From: Novosphingobium sp. PhB165
GTDB taxonomy: Bacteria; Pseudomonadota; Alphaproteobacteria; Sphingomonadales; Sphingomonadaceae
Length of the DNA stretch: 64,000 bases
Assembly (NCBI RefSeq): GCF_004341845.1
Contig: NZ_SLVB01000011.1
Location: 62,001-126,000, forward strand
Direction of reading: 5' to 3'
Positions within the stretch are counted from its first letter, which is position 1. Every line of letters begins with the position of its first letter. The position numbers and the translations under genes were made by a program. The notes beneath the pieces were generated by a model, which worked only from the letters and a program-made list of their open reading frames with translations, searched no databases and was not told the DNA's origin. Below are positions 17,587 to 26,491 of the stretch, one piece after another.

Positions 17587-18642
17587 ATGACCGTGCTCTC
17601 ACCCCGCCCCACGATGGATGACGTCGCCCGGGCGGCCGGGGTTTCCAAGAAGACGATCAGCCGCTTCATCAACAATTCGCCCGATGTCAGCACGGCCATG
17701 CGCGCCCGGGTGGAAGCGGCGATTGCGGCGCTGGGTTTCGTGCCCAATGCGCAGGCGCGGGCACTGGCCTTGCGGCGGACTTTTCTGGTTGCGCTGGTTC
17801 ACGACGGTTCGGATCGCGGCATGCGCGAAGCGGTCGAAAGCGGCATGCTGCATGCCATGGAAGGCAGCGAACTGGCGCTGGTACTGCGCCCGCTGGAACG
17901 CGACGAAGCAGCCGGTCTGCGCGCCTTCGTCGATCGCCACATGCCCACCGGGGTGGTCCTGCTGCCGCCCCTGTCCGAGCGGGAGGACCTTGCCGCGATC
18001 TGCGAGGCGGCCGGTGTACGCTGCGCAAGACTGGGCCGGGTGCGCGGCGAGCACGACCCTACCGGCAACGAGGCCTGCGATGATCGCGGTGCGATGGCCG
18101 CGCTCGTCGGGTGGCTGTTCCGGCAAGGTCACCACCGCATCGGTCTGGTCGGCGGGCCCGAAGCCTCCCTCACTGCCCGGCAGCGCGAACTCGGCTACCT
18201 TGACGCCATGGCCGATCACGGGTTCGACCGGGGGCTCTCGCTGATCGTGACGGGAGACTATTCCTTTGCCTCGGGCGCCGAAGCCGCACGGTTGCTGCTG
18301 GAACTGAGCCCCCGCCCCTCCGTGATCGTCGCCTGCAATGACGAGATGGCCGCCGGGGTTATCGCTGCCGCGGCGTCGGCCGGAATTGCGGTGCCGGGCA
18401 CGCTTTCGGTGGTGGGCTTCGGCGATACGGCGATTGCGGCAATGACGGCGCCGCCACTCACATCGATGCATGTCCCGTGGGCAGAAATGGGCCACGACGC
18501 GGCAGCCCGCGTTTCCGGCGGCCTGATCGACCCGCTGCCCGATCCGTCGTTCGAAACCGCGATGGTGCTGCGCGGATCGGTGCAGGCCAAGCTCGACTAC
18601 GTCAGGACATCGGCATCCATGCCGGAGGTCATGCGGCGCTGA
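17587..18642 (+). CDS. LacI family transcriptional regulator
   Basis: Sugar-type repressor of 351 residues. An N-terminal helix-turn-helix (TMDDVARAAGVSKKTISRFI) is followed by the hinge region LGFVPNAQARALA and a periplasmic-binding-protein-like effector domain with IGLVGG and PSVIVACNDEMAAGVIAAA. The ATG at 17587 is my choice because it starts just before the DNA-binding domain. The frame also opens at 17512, and neither start has a clear ribosome site. The DNA-binding domain and effector domain look intact. Its targets are not evident; the divergent acyltransferase is the nearest candidate. Confidence 0.9.
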   Translation: MTVLSPRPTMDDVARAAGVSKKTISRFINNSPDVSTAMRARVEAAIAALGFVPNAQARALALRRTFLVALVHDGSDRGMREAVESGMLHAMEGSELALVLRPLERDEAAGLRAFVDRHMPTGVVLLPPLSEREDLAAICEAAGVRCARLGRVRGEHDPTGNEACDDRGAMAALVGWLFRQGHHRIGLVGGPEASLTARQRELGYLDAMADHGFDRGLSLIVTGDYSFASGAEAARLLLELSPRPSVIVACNDEMAAGVIAAAASAGIAVPGTLSVVGFGDTAIAAMTAPPLTSMHVPWAEMGHDAAARVSGGLIDPLPDPSFETAMVLRGSVQAKLDYVRTSASMPEVMRR

Positions 18643-18651
18643 CCCAGCGCT

Positions 18652-19140
18652 CTATGCGCTGGCTGCCGCATTGGCCGCGCGCAATTCCTCCAGCGTGAAG
18701 CCATTGGCGGGCATGCACTGCTGCACCTCGATCACATTGCCCTCGGGATCGTAGCCATAGAGCGTGCGGACATGGCCGACGTCCACGAAATCGCGGTCAT
18801 TGAAAGTCATGCCGCAGGCCTTGAGATGGACGATGTCCTGCGCGATATCGGTCACGTCGATGCACATATGCGTGTAGCCGCGATCGTTGGGGCGCAGCGG
18901 GCGTTCGATATCCGATGGCGGTGCCGCATATTCGAACAGCTCCAGATAACACTGGCCCGCGCGCAGCATCACGCCCTTGGCGGCGGAGCCCGGCACATCG
19001 ACGATCAGGTCCATCACCGGCTCGTCCGACCAGCCGAATCCCTCGTCCACCGGCTCGAAACCGAAAGCCTCGCAATAGAAACGCTTCATCCGGCCAATGT
19101 CGCGGCAATTGACGCCGACATGGTGGATACCCCTGATCAT
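18652..19140 (-). CDS. VOC family protein (glyoxalase/dioxygenase fold)
   Basis: Vicinal-oxygen-chelate protein of 162 residues from ATG 19140, with a GGGAG ribosome site. The longer frame to 19341 adds only unconserved sequence. Two beta-alpha-beta modules are visible: IRGIHHVGVNCRDIGRMKRF at the N-terminus and YTHMCIDVTDIAQDIVHL in the middle. Potential metal ligands are His7 in the first module, the Glu of CYLELFEY, the His of YTHMCI, and the Glu of GNVIEVQQ. It could be an epimerase, lyase or isomerase on a CoA ester or small acid. The exact reaction cannot be read off. It converges with the LacI gene. Confidence 0.88.
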   Translation of the reverse strand: MIRGIHHVGVNCRDIGRMKRFYCEAFGFEPVDEGFGWSDEPVMDLIVDVPGSAAKGVMLRAGQCYLELFEYAAPPSDIERPLRPNDRGYTHMCIDVTDIAQDIVHLKACGMTFNDRDFVDVGHVRTLYGYDPEGNVIEVQQCMPANGFTLEELRAANAAASA

Positions 19141-19361
19141 GGCCTGCTCTCCCGCATTTTCTTGAGCGCGAATATTGGCCTGCACCGTGGCTGAGGCAAT
19201 CGCCGCGACTTGTCCCTCCCGGAGCAATCGGAAGTGCGTCCGGGTGAAACATGCTGACAGCGGCAACTTTTGCCTATTAGCACGGGCTTTACCTTTGCCA
19301 TTTACGAGATCGGGGGAATTCCCGGAGGACTCTTCCGCCACCCGATCGAGGATTCGCCTGC

Positions 19362-20297
19362 TTGTTCCATGCTCCTATCCGGAACCCGGCGCCTGAAACG
19401 TCGGAATTCGCAACCACCCTGACAACCGATTCCACCCTGTTCGCCGAGGCGACCCGCCTTGTCGGCCTGGGCGCGTGGTCCTGCGACCTTGCCACCGGGC
19501 AATTGTCGTGGACGGCGGAGGTGTTCGACCTCTTCGGCCTGCCCAACGACCGCCGGATCGACCGGCGCGAGGCCGTGGCGCTTTATGGCGAGGAATCGCG
19601 CGAGACGATGGAGCGCCTGCGCGCCCACACCATAGCCACCGGCACCGGCTTCGCGATGGACGCGCAAATCCGGCGTACGGACGGCAGCACGCGCTGGATC
19701 CGCCTGACGGCCGCTGCGCGCACGGAAGGTGGCCGCACGGTGGCGCTCTACGGCACCAAGCAGGACGTGACCGAAGAGCACGCACGCTGGGAACGGCTGC
19801 GGCGCATGGCGGAGAACGATCCCGTTACCGGCCTTGCCAACCGCGCCCAGTTCCAGGCCCGTTTTCTCGACCTGCCGGAAGACCACACCGATCTGCACGG
19901 CATCACCGCGCTGGTGCTGTTCGACCTCGATTCGTTCAAGCAGCTCAACGACCGCTGGGGCCATGCCGCCGGAGACGCCTGCCTCGCCACCTTTGCCCAG
20001 CGGTTGCGACAGGCCTTTCCCGAAGCGCCACTGATCGCGCGCATCGGCGGTGACGAATTCGCCATGCTGCTTTGCCCGCGCACGCCGTGTGCGGAAGGGC
20101 TGCTGCGGCTGCAATTGCGCGCCCTGCTCGCCCCGGTCTTGTGGGACGGGCAGTTGCTGCCGCTCGGCGCCTGCGCGGGGATCGGGCTTGCCCAGCCGGG
20201 CGCATCGCTCGATCCGGAAGCGCTGTTCGTGCGGGCCGACACCGCGCTCTACCGCGCGAAGCGGCAAGGCGGCGGGCACCTCTGCACCGGGGACTGA
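19362..20297 (+). CDS. PAS-domain diguanylate cyclase (GGDEF)
   Basis: Predicted cytoplasmic c-di-GMP synthase of 311 residues. A PAS domain covers about residues 25-140 (VGLGAWSCDLATGQLSW through the TKQDVTEEH linker). A GGDEF domain follows with an intact RIGGDEFAML at 229-233 and the DLDSFKQLND signature. The inhibitory RxxD site that usually precedes GGDEF is absent (APLI instead), so product feedback may be weak. No membrane helix or EAL domain is seen. The start is uncertain: the frame opens with TTG at 19362. It is a lone gene; the signal sensed is unknown. Confidence 0.9.
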   Translation: MFHAPIRNPAPETSEFATTLTTDSTLFAEATRLVGLGAWSCDLATGQLSWTAEVFDLFGLPNDRRIDRREAVALYGEESRETMERLRAHTIATGTGFAMDAQIRRTDGSTRWIRLTAAARTEGGRTVALYGTKQDVTEEHARWERLRRMAENDPVTGLANRAQFQARFLDLPEDHTDLHGITALVLFDLDSFKQLNDRWGHAAGDACLATFAQRLRQAFPEAPLIARIGGDEFAMLLCPRTPCAEGLLRLQLRALLAPVLWDGQLLPLGACAGIGLAQPGASLDPEALFVRADTALYRAKRQGGGHLCTGD

Positions 20298-20378
20298 GGC
20301 GGCGCCCCTGATGCAGGAACCCGTCCAGGGGCCTAATACCGGCTCAATATTGGCGGTGAACTAGCAACTCAAAGGCTC

Positions 20379-20514
20379 GTCGCCCCCGCGAAGGCGGGGG
20401 CCCCGCTTTGCTTGTTTCATGCAGAGATGCGGAGACGCAGAGAGGTCCCGCAGCAAGCCACCGCCTCTGCGTGCCAAAAAGAACAAGCGGGATCCCCGCC
20501 TTCGCGGGGATGAC
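20379..20514. repeat. Composite palindromic repeat, orientation 2
   Basis: Same composite unit as at 16.0 kb but reverse-complemented as a whole. The left outer arm (20379-20408) begins GTCGC and the complement of the right outer arm (20485-20514) begins GTCAT. The internal GCAGAGATGCGGAGACGC and GCCTCTGCGTGCC sequences are shortened and more diverged. It lies between the convergent ends of the diguanylate cyclase and SDR genes and could serve as a bidirectional terminator. No gene fits in this stretch. Confidence 0.86.
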
Positions 20515-20561
20515 GAGTTTGGGGGTAGCTTGCTGATTTAGCGCCTACCCCATACCCGCAT

Positions 20562-21344
20562 TCAAACCTGCTCAGGCTCGACCCAAGTGGTGCGCGTAAC
20601 GCGCGGGCTGAGGTACTTCGTTGCCGTCCAGCCGCCATCGACCACGATCGACTGACCGTTGATCATCTCGCTGCCCGGCAGGCAGAGGAACGCGATCACC
20701 GAAGCGATATCCTCCGGCAGAGCAAGGCGCGGATAAGGCGTGGTCTCGACATTGGCGCGCTTGAAGCCTTCGTCCTCGAACCGGTGGCGCACCATGTCGG
20801 TCATCGTCACGCCCGGTGCCACGCAGTTCGAACGGATGCCGCGCGGGCCATATTCGCAGGCCATGTGCTCGGTCAGCGACTTCAGGCCGCCCTTCGCCGC
20901 CGAATAGGCGCCGCCGCGACGGCCGCCGATATGCGCGAATGTGCTGGTCACATTGACCACGCTGGCGCCCTGCGAAAGGTGCGAGATCACGTCGCGGCAC
21001 AGCCGGAACGGCGCCACCAGCATGATGTCGAGGAAATCGTCCAGCGTCTCGTCATCGGTCTCGTCGAGTGGCTTGGGGCTGCCGACGCCGGCATTGTTGA
21101 CCAGCGCGTCGATGCGGCCGAAGCGGTCGAGCGTGGCCTTCACGATCTGCCCCGGCGCGGCCGGGTCGGTCAGGTCGGCCGAGATCGCCAGCACATGGTC
21201 GGGGTTGCCGATCGCCGCCTCCAGCGTCGCCAGCTTGTCCTTGCTACGGCCGACGCCGACGATGGCGAACCCTTCGGCATGGAGAATCTTCGCGGTTTCG
21301 AGCCCGATGCCGCTGCCCGCGCCGGTGATGATCGCCGTTTTCAT
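20562..21344 (-). CDS. SDR family oxidoreductase
   Basis: Short-chain dehydrogenase of 260 residues with TGAGSGIG, NNAG, the Ser of VTSTFAHIGG and the YSAAK catalytic pair, ending in VVDGGWTA plus a short tail. It reads leftward from a start opposite the third CoA-transferase, so the two probably share a divergent control region of about 150 bases. GAGAGGAATGCG upstream gives a ribosome site. It may act on a hydroxyacyl-CoA or alcohol of the same pathway; substrate unknown. Confidence 0.93.
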   Translation of the reverse strand: MKTAIITGAGSGIGLETAKILHAEGFAIVGVGRSKDKLATLEAAIGNPDHVLAISADLTDPAAPGQIVKATLDRFGRIDALVNNAGVGSPKPLDETDDETLDDFLDIMLVAPFRLCRDVISHLSQGASVVNVTSTFAHIGGRRGGAYSAAKGGLKSLTEHMACEYGPRGIRSNCVAPGVTMTDMVRHRFEDEGFKRANVETTPYPRLALPEDIASVIAFLCLPGSEMINGQSIVVDGGWTATKYLSPRVTRTTWVEPEQV

Positions 21345-21500
21345 CGCATTCCTCTCAAGTTCGTCTTTCCCACCCGGCTAAGCGCGTTCGGGGCCCCGGA
21401 TAAAGCCTGTCTGCGCGGGCAGCGATGCTTGATCGTCGCTGCGATAAGCGCCTCCCCTCGCCTTGGCCGCTCCCGAGGCCGGGGCTAGCGTCGCACCATC

Positions 21501-22754
21501 ATGAGCACGAACAACAGCACCTCGAAAGCCGCGCTGGACGGCATCCGCGTCATCGACATGAGCCGCGTCTTCGCCGCCCCCGTGGGCGCGCAGATTCTGG
21601 GCGACCTTGGCGCCGACGTCATCAAGATCGAGCGCCCCGGCGTGGGCGACGACGGGCGCGGCTACGGTTTCTCGTGGGTGCCCGGCAAGGACGGGATCGA
21701 GACCCGCCATTCCAGCTTCTTCACCGTCTCCAACCGCAACAAGCGCTCGATCACGCTGAACCATTCCAAGCCCGAGGGGCAGGAGATTCTGCGCGAACTG
21801 ATCAAGTCCGCCGACGTGCTGATCGAGAACTACAAAGTAGGCGATCTCGCGCGCTTCGGCCTCGACTACGAGAGCCTGAAAGCCATCAATCCGCGCCTGA
21901 TCTACTGCTCGGTCACCGGCTTCGGCCAGACCGGCCCGATGGCGGCACGCCCCGGCTATGACGGGCTGTTTCAGGCTACCGGCGGCATGATGGCCGTGAC
22001 CGGCATTCCCGAAGGCCAGCCCGGCAGCGGCCCGCTCAAGACCGGCCCGAGCCTTGTCGACTTCGTGACCGGCCACAACACCGCGATCGCCATCCTCGGC
22101 GCGCTGCAATATCGCAACCGCACCGGCGAGGGGCAGTTCATCGACATTGCCCTGCTCGACAGTTCGGTGGCGATGGTCAGCCACATCATGCAGGACTACC
22201 TGATCAGCGGTCAGGCCCCTCCCCGCCTCGGCAACGGCGGCAACGGCGGCGGCCCGGCGGACCTCATGCGCTGCTCCGACGGCATCATCTACCTGACCGC
22301 CGGCACCGACGAACACTATCGCCGCCTCACCGTGCTGATGGAGCAGCCCGAACTGTTCACCGACCCGCGCTTCGACAGCAACCTCAAGCGCGGCAAGACC
22401 AACCGGGCCGAGCTGATGGACATCATCAACAGCTGGAGCGAGAGCTTCACGGTCAACCGGATGCAGGAGATGCTGGACGGCGTCGGCATCCCCGCCGCGC
22501 GTTACAACGAACTGGCCGACGTGTGGGAGGACGAGCAGGTCAAGCACCGCGAACTGCGCGCCACCACACCGCATGCCTATGCGGAGAGCGGCTCGGTCGA
22601 TCTGATCGCCAGCCCGCTGGCGAAGATGTCGGAGAGCCCGGCGACGATCCGCATGGCGCCGCCGATGCTGGGCGAACACACCGCCGAAGTGCTGGCCGAA
22701 ATCGGTATCGGCGAGGAGCAACTGGCGAAATTGCGCGAAGCCGGGGCGATCTGA
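21501..22754 (+). CDS. Class III CoA-transferase (CaiB/BaiF family)
   Basis: Third CoA-transferase, 417 residues from ATG 21501. It begins LDGIRVIDMSRVFAAPVGAQ and carries LGDLGADVIKIERPG, NRNKRSITLN, and a SLVDFVTG segment with the probable catalytic Asp. EGQFIDIALLDSSV is also typical. It is the most canonical of the three and resembles formyl-CoA-transferase-like or acyl-CoA:carboxylate enzymes. It is divergent from an SDR and convergent with a membrane protein, so it may be transcribed alone. Confidence 0.94.
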   Translation: MSTNNSTSKAALDGIRVIDMSRVFAAPVGAQILGDLGADVIKIERPGVGDDGRGYGFSWVPGKDGIETRHSSFFTVSNRNKRSITLNHSKPEGQEILRELIKSADVLIENYKVGDLARFGLDYESLKAINPRLIYCSVTGFGQTGPMAARPGYDGLFQATGGMMAVTGIPEGQPGSGPLKTGPSLVDFVTGHNTAIAILGALQYRNRTGEGQFIDIALLDSSVAMVSHIMQDYLISGQAPPRLGNGGNGGGPADLMRCSDGIIYLTAGTDEHYRRLTVLMEQPELFTDPRFDSNLKRGKTNRAELMDIINSWSESFTVNRMQEMLDGVGIPAARYNELADVWEDEQVKHRELRATTPHAYAESGSVDLIASPLAKMSESPATIRMAPPMLGEHTAEVLAEIGIGEEQLAKLREAGAI

Positions 22755-22831
22755 ACCAAGCGGTCTTCGGCGGCTGAAAAGGCCGTCGTCACGCCATCTT
22801 CGCCTCCCGTGCAGCGGGGTGCGCTGAACTG

Positions 22832-22890
22832 GTTCGCGCGGAGGCGCGGAGACGCGGTGCGGCAATCCGCCTCTCTGCGCTTCCGCGTGC
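22832..22890. repeat. Short copy of the GCGGAGACGC palindromic repeat
   Basis: A short inverted repeat with a left arm rich in CGCGGAGGCGCGGAGACGCG and a right arm containing CTCTCTGCGCTTCCGCG. It matches the core of the 11.8-kb palindrome but lacks the outer GC hairpins of the 16.0- and 20.4-kb copies. It lies between convergent genes: the third CoA-transferase and the membrane protein. Confidence 0.7.
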
Positions 22891-22914
22891 CAAATCGGGC
22901 ACGCCCCGACCATC

Positions 22915-24135
22915 TCACATCAGCAGACTCTTGAGCGTTTGCAGGACCAGATCGAAAGGCATGGTCAGGAAAAGCGCCGCGACGAACGGCAGCAGCGTCG
23001 CGAGCGCCAGCATGATGACACTGCGCGTATCAACCGGAATGAACTGCATCGACTGGACGCTCGCGACCACCGTGTAGAGATCCGCCGCCGCCGAGAAATC
23101 CGGCGCGCTAAGGATCTCCTGAGGCTCTCCGGCATCGTCGCCGCCCGGCTGCGCTTCCTTGGCTCGCACTTCGTCGGACGCCCCCCGCCGAACCGGCAGA
23201 AGCGGCTCCAGCCATGCCGCCTCCAGCTTCGTGCCCAGCCGCATCGCCAGCGCGCCATAGACCATCGAGCCCCGGCGCCATGTATCCATCATGCGGCCGG
23301 AAAAGGCACAGAGCGGCCCGACGCACAGGATCGCCACCACGACGACGCTGCCGCCGGCCAGAAGCCCGTCGTTGAACGAATTCGACTTCCCCGCCAGATG
23401 CTCATGCGCCAGCCGCCCGGCCGCAATCGCGCCCAGCGCCATGCCGAAAGCGGCAAAGGCTCGCAGTGATTGGCCGAGAAAGCCCAGCCCGCCGCATTGG
23501 TCGGGATGCGATGCAATCAGATTGAGATCGAACCGGGAAATGCGCATGAGCAACCGGGCCCAGATCGCGATCCGCCACAGCCAGCCGAGCATGAGCGTCA
23601 GCAGCAGCGGCAGACTCACTGCGAACTGCCACGCCCCGGCCATCGAAAGTGTGCCCTGGCGGCCGTCCTGCAAAGCCCAGGCCGCCATATTCGGGGAGCC
23701 CGTCATGCCCCGGAACGTCGCCGTCGCCATGACCACGGCGAGCAGGATTGTGATCCCCTCGACAACACGCGAATCGAGCAATCTGTGGCTGATCGCCAGT
23801 TCGGCCCGAAGGTCCTCCCGCCCCTTCTCGTCCAGAAGACCGGCGTGCGCGAAATTTCCCGCGATCAGACCTAGCCGCCTGCCGCAGGAGGCATAGGCCA
23901 CCACCAGCAGCGGCGCGGCTACGGCGCTGCGGGCATGGACCGCGATGTCCCACCCCAGATCCGACAGCAAACGCGGTTGGGTGGCGAGAGTCATGAGGAT
24001 GAGTGGCAGCCAGCCCAATACCAGCACCAGCGCAACGCGCGGCACCGGGGTTGAAAAGGGTGGCAGAGCGACGCGCGCGAAGCGCGCCGTTCGGCGCGGC
24101 GGACCATGACGGAACAGGGTTTCGAGGTCGAGCAT
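22915..24135 (-). CDS. Uncharacterised multi-pass membrane protein
   Basis: Predicted inner-membrane protein of 406 residues. I count about six or seven hydrophobic helices: around residues 33-52, 70-90, 125-145, 170-195, 225-250, 255-280 and 375-400. A cytoplasmic or periplasmic charged loop with EEVRAKEAQPGGDDAGEP-like sequence precedes the last helix. A HPDQCGGLGFLG motif after the fourth helix is distinctive and may be a metal or redox site; I do not recognise it in a named family. It has no obvious partner gene. A structured non-coding region lies upstream of its start. Confidence 0.75.
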   Translation of the reverse strand: MLDLETLFRHGPPRRTARFARVALPPFSTPVPRVALVLVLGWLPLILMTLATQPRLLSDLGWDIAVHARSAVAAPLLVVAYASCGRRLGLIAGNFAHAGLLDEKGREDLRAELAISHRLLDSRVVEGITILLAVVMATATFRGMTGSPNMAAWALQDGRQGTLSMAGAWQFAVSLPLLLTLMLGWLWRIAIWARLLMRISRFDLNLIASHPDQCGGLGFLGQSLRAFAAFGMALGAIAAGRLAHEHLAGKSNSFNDGLLAGGSVVVVAILCVGPLCAFSGRMMDTWRRGSMVYGALAMRLGTKLEAAWLEPLLPVRRGASDEVRAKEAQPGGDDAGEPQEILSAPDFSAAADLYTVVASVQSMQFIPVDTRSVIMLALATLLPFVAALFLTMPFDLVLQTLKSLLM

Positions 24136-24499
24136 GGCAGGGACCTTGCGGCGCGCATATCCGACGCGGAATGCGCAGGACTATCCAGACCTGCCAAACT
24201 ATCCGCGCCAGATCGCTGCCCGAAATCGGGAGAAACCCGCAGGTTGCCCGGTGGCCGCCCTGCCCGCCTTATTTTGCCCGCCCCGCCGTCAACGACGGGA
24301 AGGCGTTTTCCTACACACCGCCGCCCGCGTTATGTTGCCGGCGATGCCTGCCGCCCCGTCCTCTTTGTTGCACGCCCCGCTTCGCCTTGCAGGGCGTGCA
24401 AGGTTACACTTCGCCCCACAAGGTGACAGCTTCCGCCACAAGGTGACGGTTTTTCCTCTGGACAGTGTAAACTGTGTAAACCCCGGTGTAACCTTGCGG
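24136..24499. promoter_or_regulatory. 364-bp non-coding region with inverted and direct repeats
   Basis: No gene fits here. It lies upstream of the membrane-protein start and past the end of the enoyl-CoA hydratase. It holds a 10-bp hairpin (24368-24377 with 24392-24401). It also holds a perfect 12-bp inverted repeat GCAAGGTTACAC (24398-24409) and GTGTAACCTTGC (24486-24497). Between these are two copies of CCACAAGGTGAC (the first slightly diverged at its edge) and two GTGTAAAC boxes (24465-24472, 24474-24481). The regular spacing suggests an operator array or structured leader RNA for the leftward membrane-protein gene. Confidence 0.6.
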
Positions 24500-25282
24500 T
24501 CAGCGGCCCTTGAACACCGGGCTGCGCTTTTCGGAAAACGCGGTCACGCCTTCCACGAAATCCTCGGTCCGCGAGGCATCGCGCTGGCCAAGGCGCTCAT
24601 TGGTAAGAGCCTGTTCCAGCGTGCAGTCGGTCGCCGCCCAGGCCACTTGCTTGATCCGCCGCAGCGACCACGGCCCCTGCGCCAGTTCGCCCGCCAGAGC
24701 CATCGCGGCGGCATCAAGGTCCTCATCCGGCACCACGCGGTTGACGAGACCCCACTCCAGCGCCTTTGCCGCTGGAAGCCGCTCGCCCAGCAGCATCATC
24801 TCCATTGCCCGCACGCGGCCCACGGCGCGCGTGAGCAGCCACGAGGAACCACCATCGGGCACGAGGCCGACATGGCGGAACGCCTGAAGGAAGAACCCGC
24901 TCTCGGCGCAGAGGATCAGGTCACCCGCCATCGCCAGCCCCGCGCCCACGCCCGCCGCCGCGCCGCGCACGGCGGTCACCACCGGCTGCGCCATGTCGCG
25001 CATGGCCACGATCACCGGGTTGAAGTGGCGGTCGAGCAAAGTGCCGACATCGCGGCGCGGATCGGCCAGCATGTCCGCCGCATCGCCAAGGTTGGCGCCC
25101 GAGCAGAAGGCCTTGCCCTCGCCCGTCAGCACCACTGCCCGCGCCTCGAACGAAGCGCGGGTCACCGCGTGGAACAGTTCCTCGCCCATCTGCGCGGAAC
25201 CCGCGTTGCGCGTGGCCGGATCGTTCATCGCGATCCGGGCGACGCCGTTCTCAAGGCTGTAGAGGACTTTCTCGTAAGTCAT
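24500..25282 (-). CDS. Enoyl-CoA hydratase/isomerase family protein
   Basis: Crotonase-fold enzyme of 260 residues that hydrates or isomerises an enoyl-CoA in beta-oxidation-like chemistry. The oxyanion-hole sequences are visible: EGKAFCSGANLGD and VTAVRGAAAGVGAGLAMAGD, the latter carrying the second glycine pair. The GLVPDGGSSWLLTRAVG segment has Asp at the second catalytic Glu position, as in isomerase- and PaaG-like members. It ends in FSEKRSPVFKGR, a common crotonase ending. It is followed 33 bases upstream by the nitronate monooxygenase-like gene, so the two are probably co-transcribed. Confidence 0.94.
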   Translation of the reverse strand: MTYEKVLYSLENGVARIAMNDPATRNAGSAQMGEELFHAVTRASFEARAVVLTGEGKAFCSGANLGDAADMLADPRRDVGTLLDRHFNPVIVAMRDMAQPVVTAVRGAAAGVGAGLAMAGDLILCAESGFFLQAFRHVGLVPDGGSSWLLTRAVGRVRAMEMMLLGERLPAAKALEWGLVNRVVPDEDLDAAAMALAGELAQGPWSLRRIKQVAWAATDCTLEQALTNERLGQRDASRTEDFVEGVTAFSEKRSPVFKGR

Positions 25283-25315
25283 GACGTTCGGCGCTCCGTT
25301 CAGGCCCGTATTGTT

Positions 25316-26296
25316 TTAGACCAGCATCTTCCCGAGACGGCCTTTGACGATTTCCTCGGCATCGGCAACGATCCTGTCGATCAGTTCCTTGCAGGTCGGC
25401 AGATCGTGGATCAGGCCCTGCACCATGCCCGCCCAGAAGATCCCCTTGGTGAGATCGCCGGTCTGGAGCAGTTCGCGGCCCACGGCGCCCGCGACAAGGT
25501 GCTTGATGTCGTCGAAAGTCGCTTCGGGGCGGGCCGAGATCTCGACCACTTCGTCCGACACGTCGTTCTTGCCCACGCGCGCGGTGTTCTTGAACTTGCG
25601 GAAGATCAGGTTGGTGCCGCGCTCGTCGTTCTCGATGTACTTGGCCTTCACATTGTCATGGATCGGCGCTTCCTGCGTGGCGCAGAAACGCGTGCCCATG
25701 TTGATGCCCTCGGCTCCCAGCGCCAGTGCGGCGGCAAGGCCGCGACCGTCACCGAAGCCGCCGCTTGCCAGCATCGGGATCTTCACCTTGTCCGCCGCCG
25801 TGGGGATCAGGATCAGGCCGGGAATATCGTCCTCTCCCGGATGACCGGCGCATTCGAAGCCATCGATCGAGATGATGTCGCAGCCGTGCTTCTCGGCCGA
25901 AAGCGCGTGACGGACGGCAGTGCACTTGTGGAGCACGGTGATCCCGTGCGGCTTCACCATCTCCCAGATCTCGCGCACTTGCTGGGTGCCGGCCGTCTCG
26001 ATGATCTTCACGCCGCCGTCGATCGCCGCCTGAGCATAGGCCTTGTAGTCGGGCGGGAGCAGCGTGGGGAACACGGTGATGTTCACGGCGAAAGGCTTGT
26101 CGGTCATCGACCGGCAGCGCTCGATTTCCTCGCGCAACGCCTTCGGGCTCGGTTGGGTGAGCGCGGTCAACGTGCCGAGCCCGCCTGCATTGGACACCGC
26201 GCTGGCCAGTTCCGCCAGTCCCACGCCCTGCATGCCGCCCTGCACGATCGGGTGCTCGATACCGAGCATCTCGGTGACGCGTGTCTTGAACGCCAT
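25316..26296 (-). CDS. Nitronate monooxygenase-like FMN enzyme
   Basis: FMN-dependent TIM-barrel protein of 326 residues of the NMO / 2-nitropropane dioxygenase family. I use the ATG at 26296, preceded by GGGAGTTGAGTGG; the frame extends to 26368 with no conserved sequence. The N-terminal ML-GIEHPIVQGGMQGVG, ALGAEGINMGTRFCATQEAPIH and ASGGFGDGRGLAAAL segments are FMN-site signatures. Family members oxidise nitronates, but many in catabolic clusters act as enoyl-CoA reductase-like or oxidase enzymes. Given the hydratase downstream, a CoA-ester role is as likely as nitronate oxidation. Confidence 0.92.
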   Translation of the reverse strand: MAFKTRVTEMLGIEHPIVQGGMQGVGLAELASAVSNAGGLGTLTALTQPSPKALREEIERCRSMTDKPFAVNITVFPTLLPPDYKAYAQAAIDGGVKIIETAGTQQVREIWEMVKPHGITVLHKCTAVRHALSAEKHGCDIISIDGFECAGHPGEDDIPGLILIPTAADKVKIPMLASGGFGDGRGLAAALALGAEGINMGTRFCATQEAPIHDNVKAKYIENDERGTNLIFRKFKNTARVGKNDVSDEVVEISARPEATFDDIKHLVAGAVGRELLQTGDLTKGIFWAGMVQGLIHDLPTCKELIDRIVADAEEIVKGRLGKMLV

Positions 26297-26491
26297 TCCA
26301 CTCAACTCCCAAATAGCTCTTTGGGGCGGTCCTAGGGGGGATTGGCGCGCTTGGGGACACCCGATCACGCACCGGATCGAGCAATTCGCGCAGGCGATGG
26401 GCGGCTCGCTCCGGATCGGGCCGTTCCGGATATTGAAAGCAGCCGCCCGCTATCTAGATTCGGCAAAGCAATCACAAGGAGTTCGAAGAAA

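Noticed and set aside
21378..22913. 511-residue minus-strand open frame opposite the third CoA-transferase
   Set aside because: Shadow frame covering a repeat and antisense coding; no domain.
24134..26335. 733-residue plus-strand open frame opposite the hydratase and NMO genes
   Set aside because: Antisense to two well-formed enzymes; the translation is rich in Arg, His and Ala with no domain.
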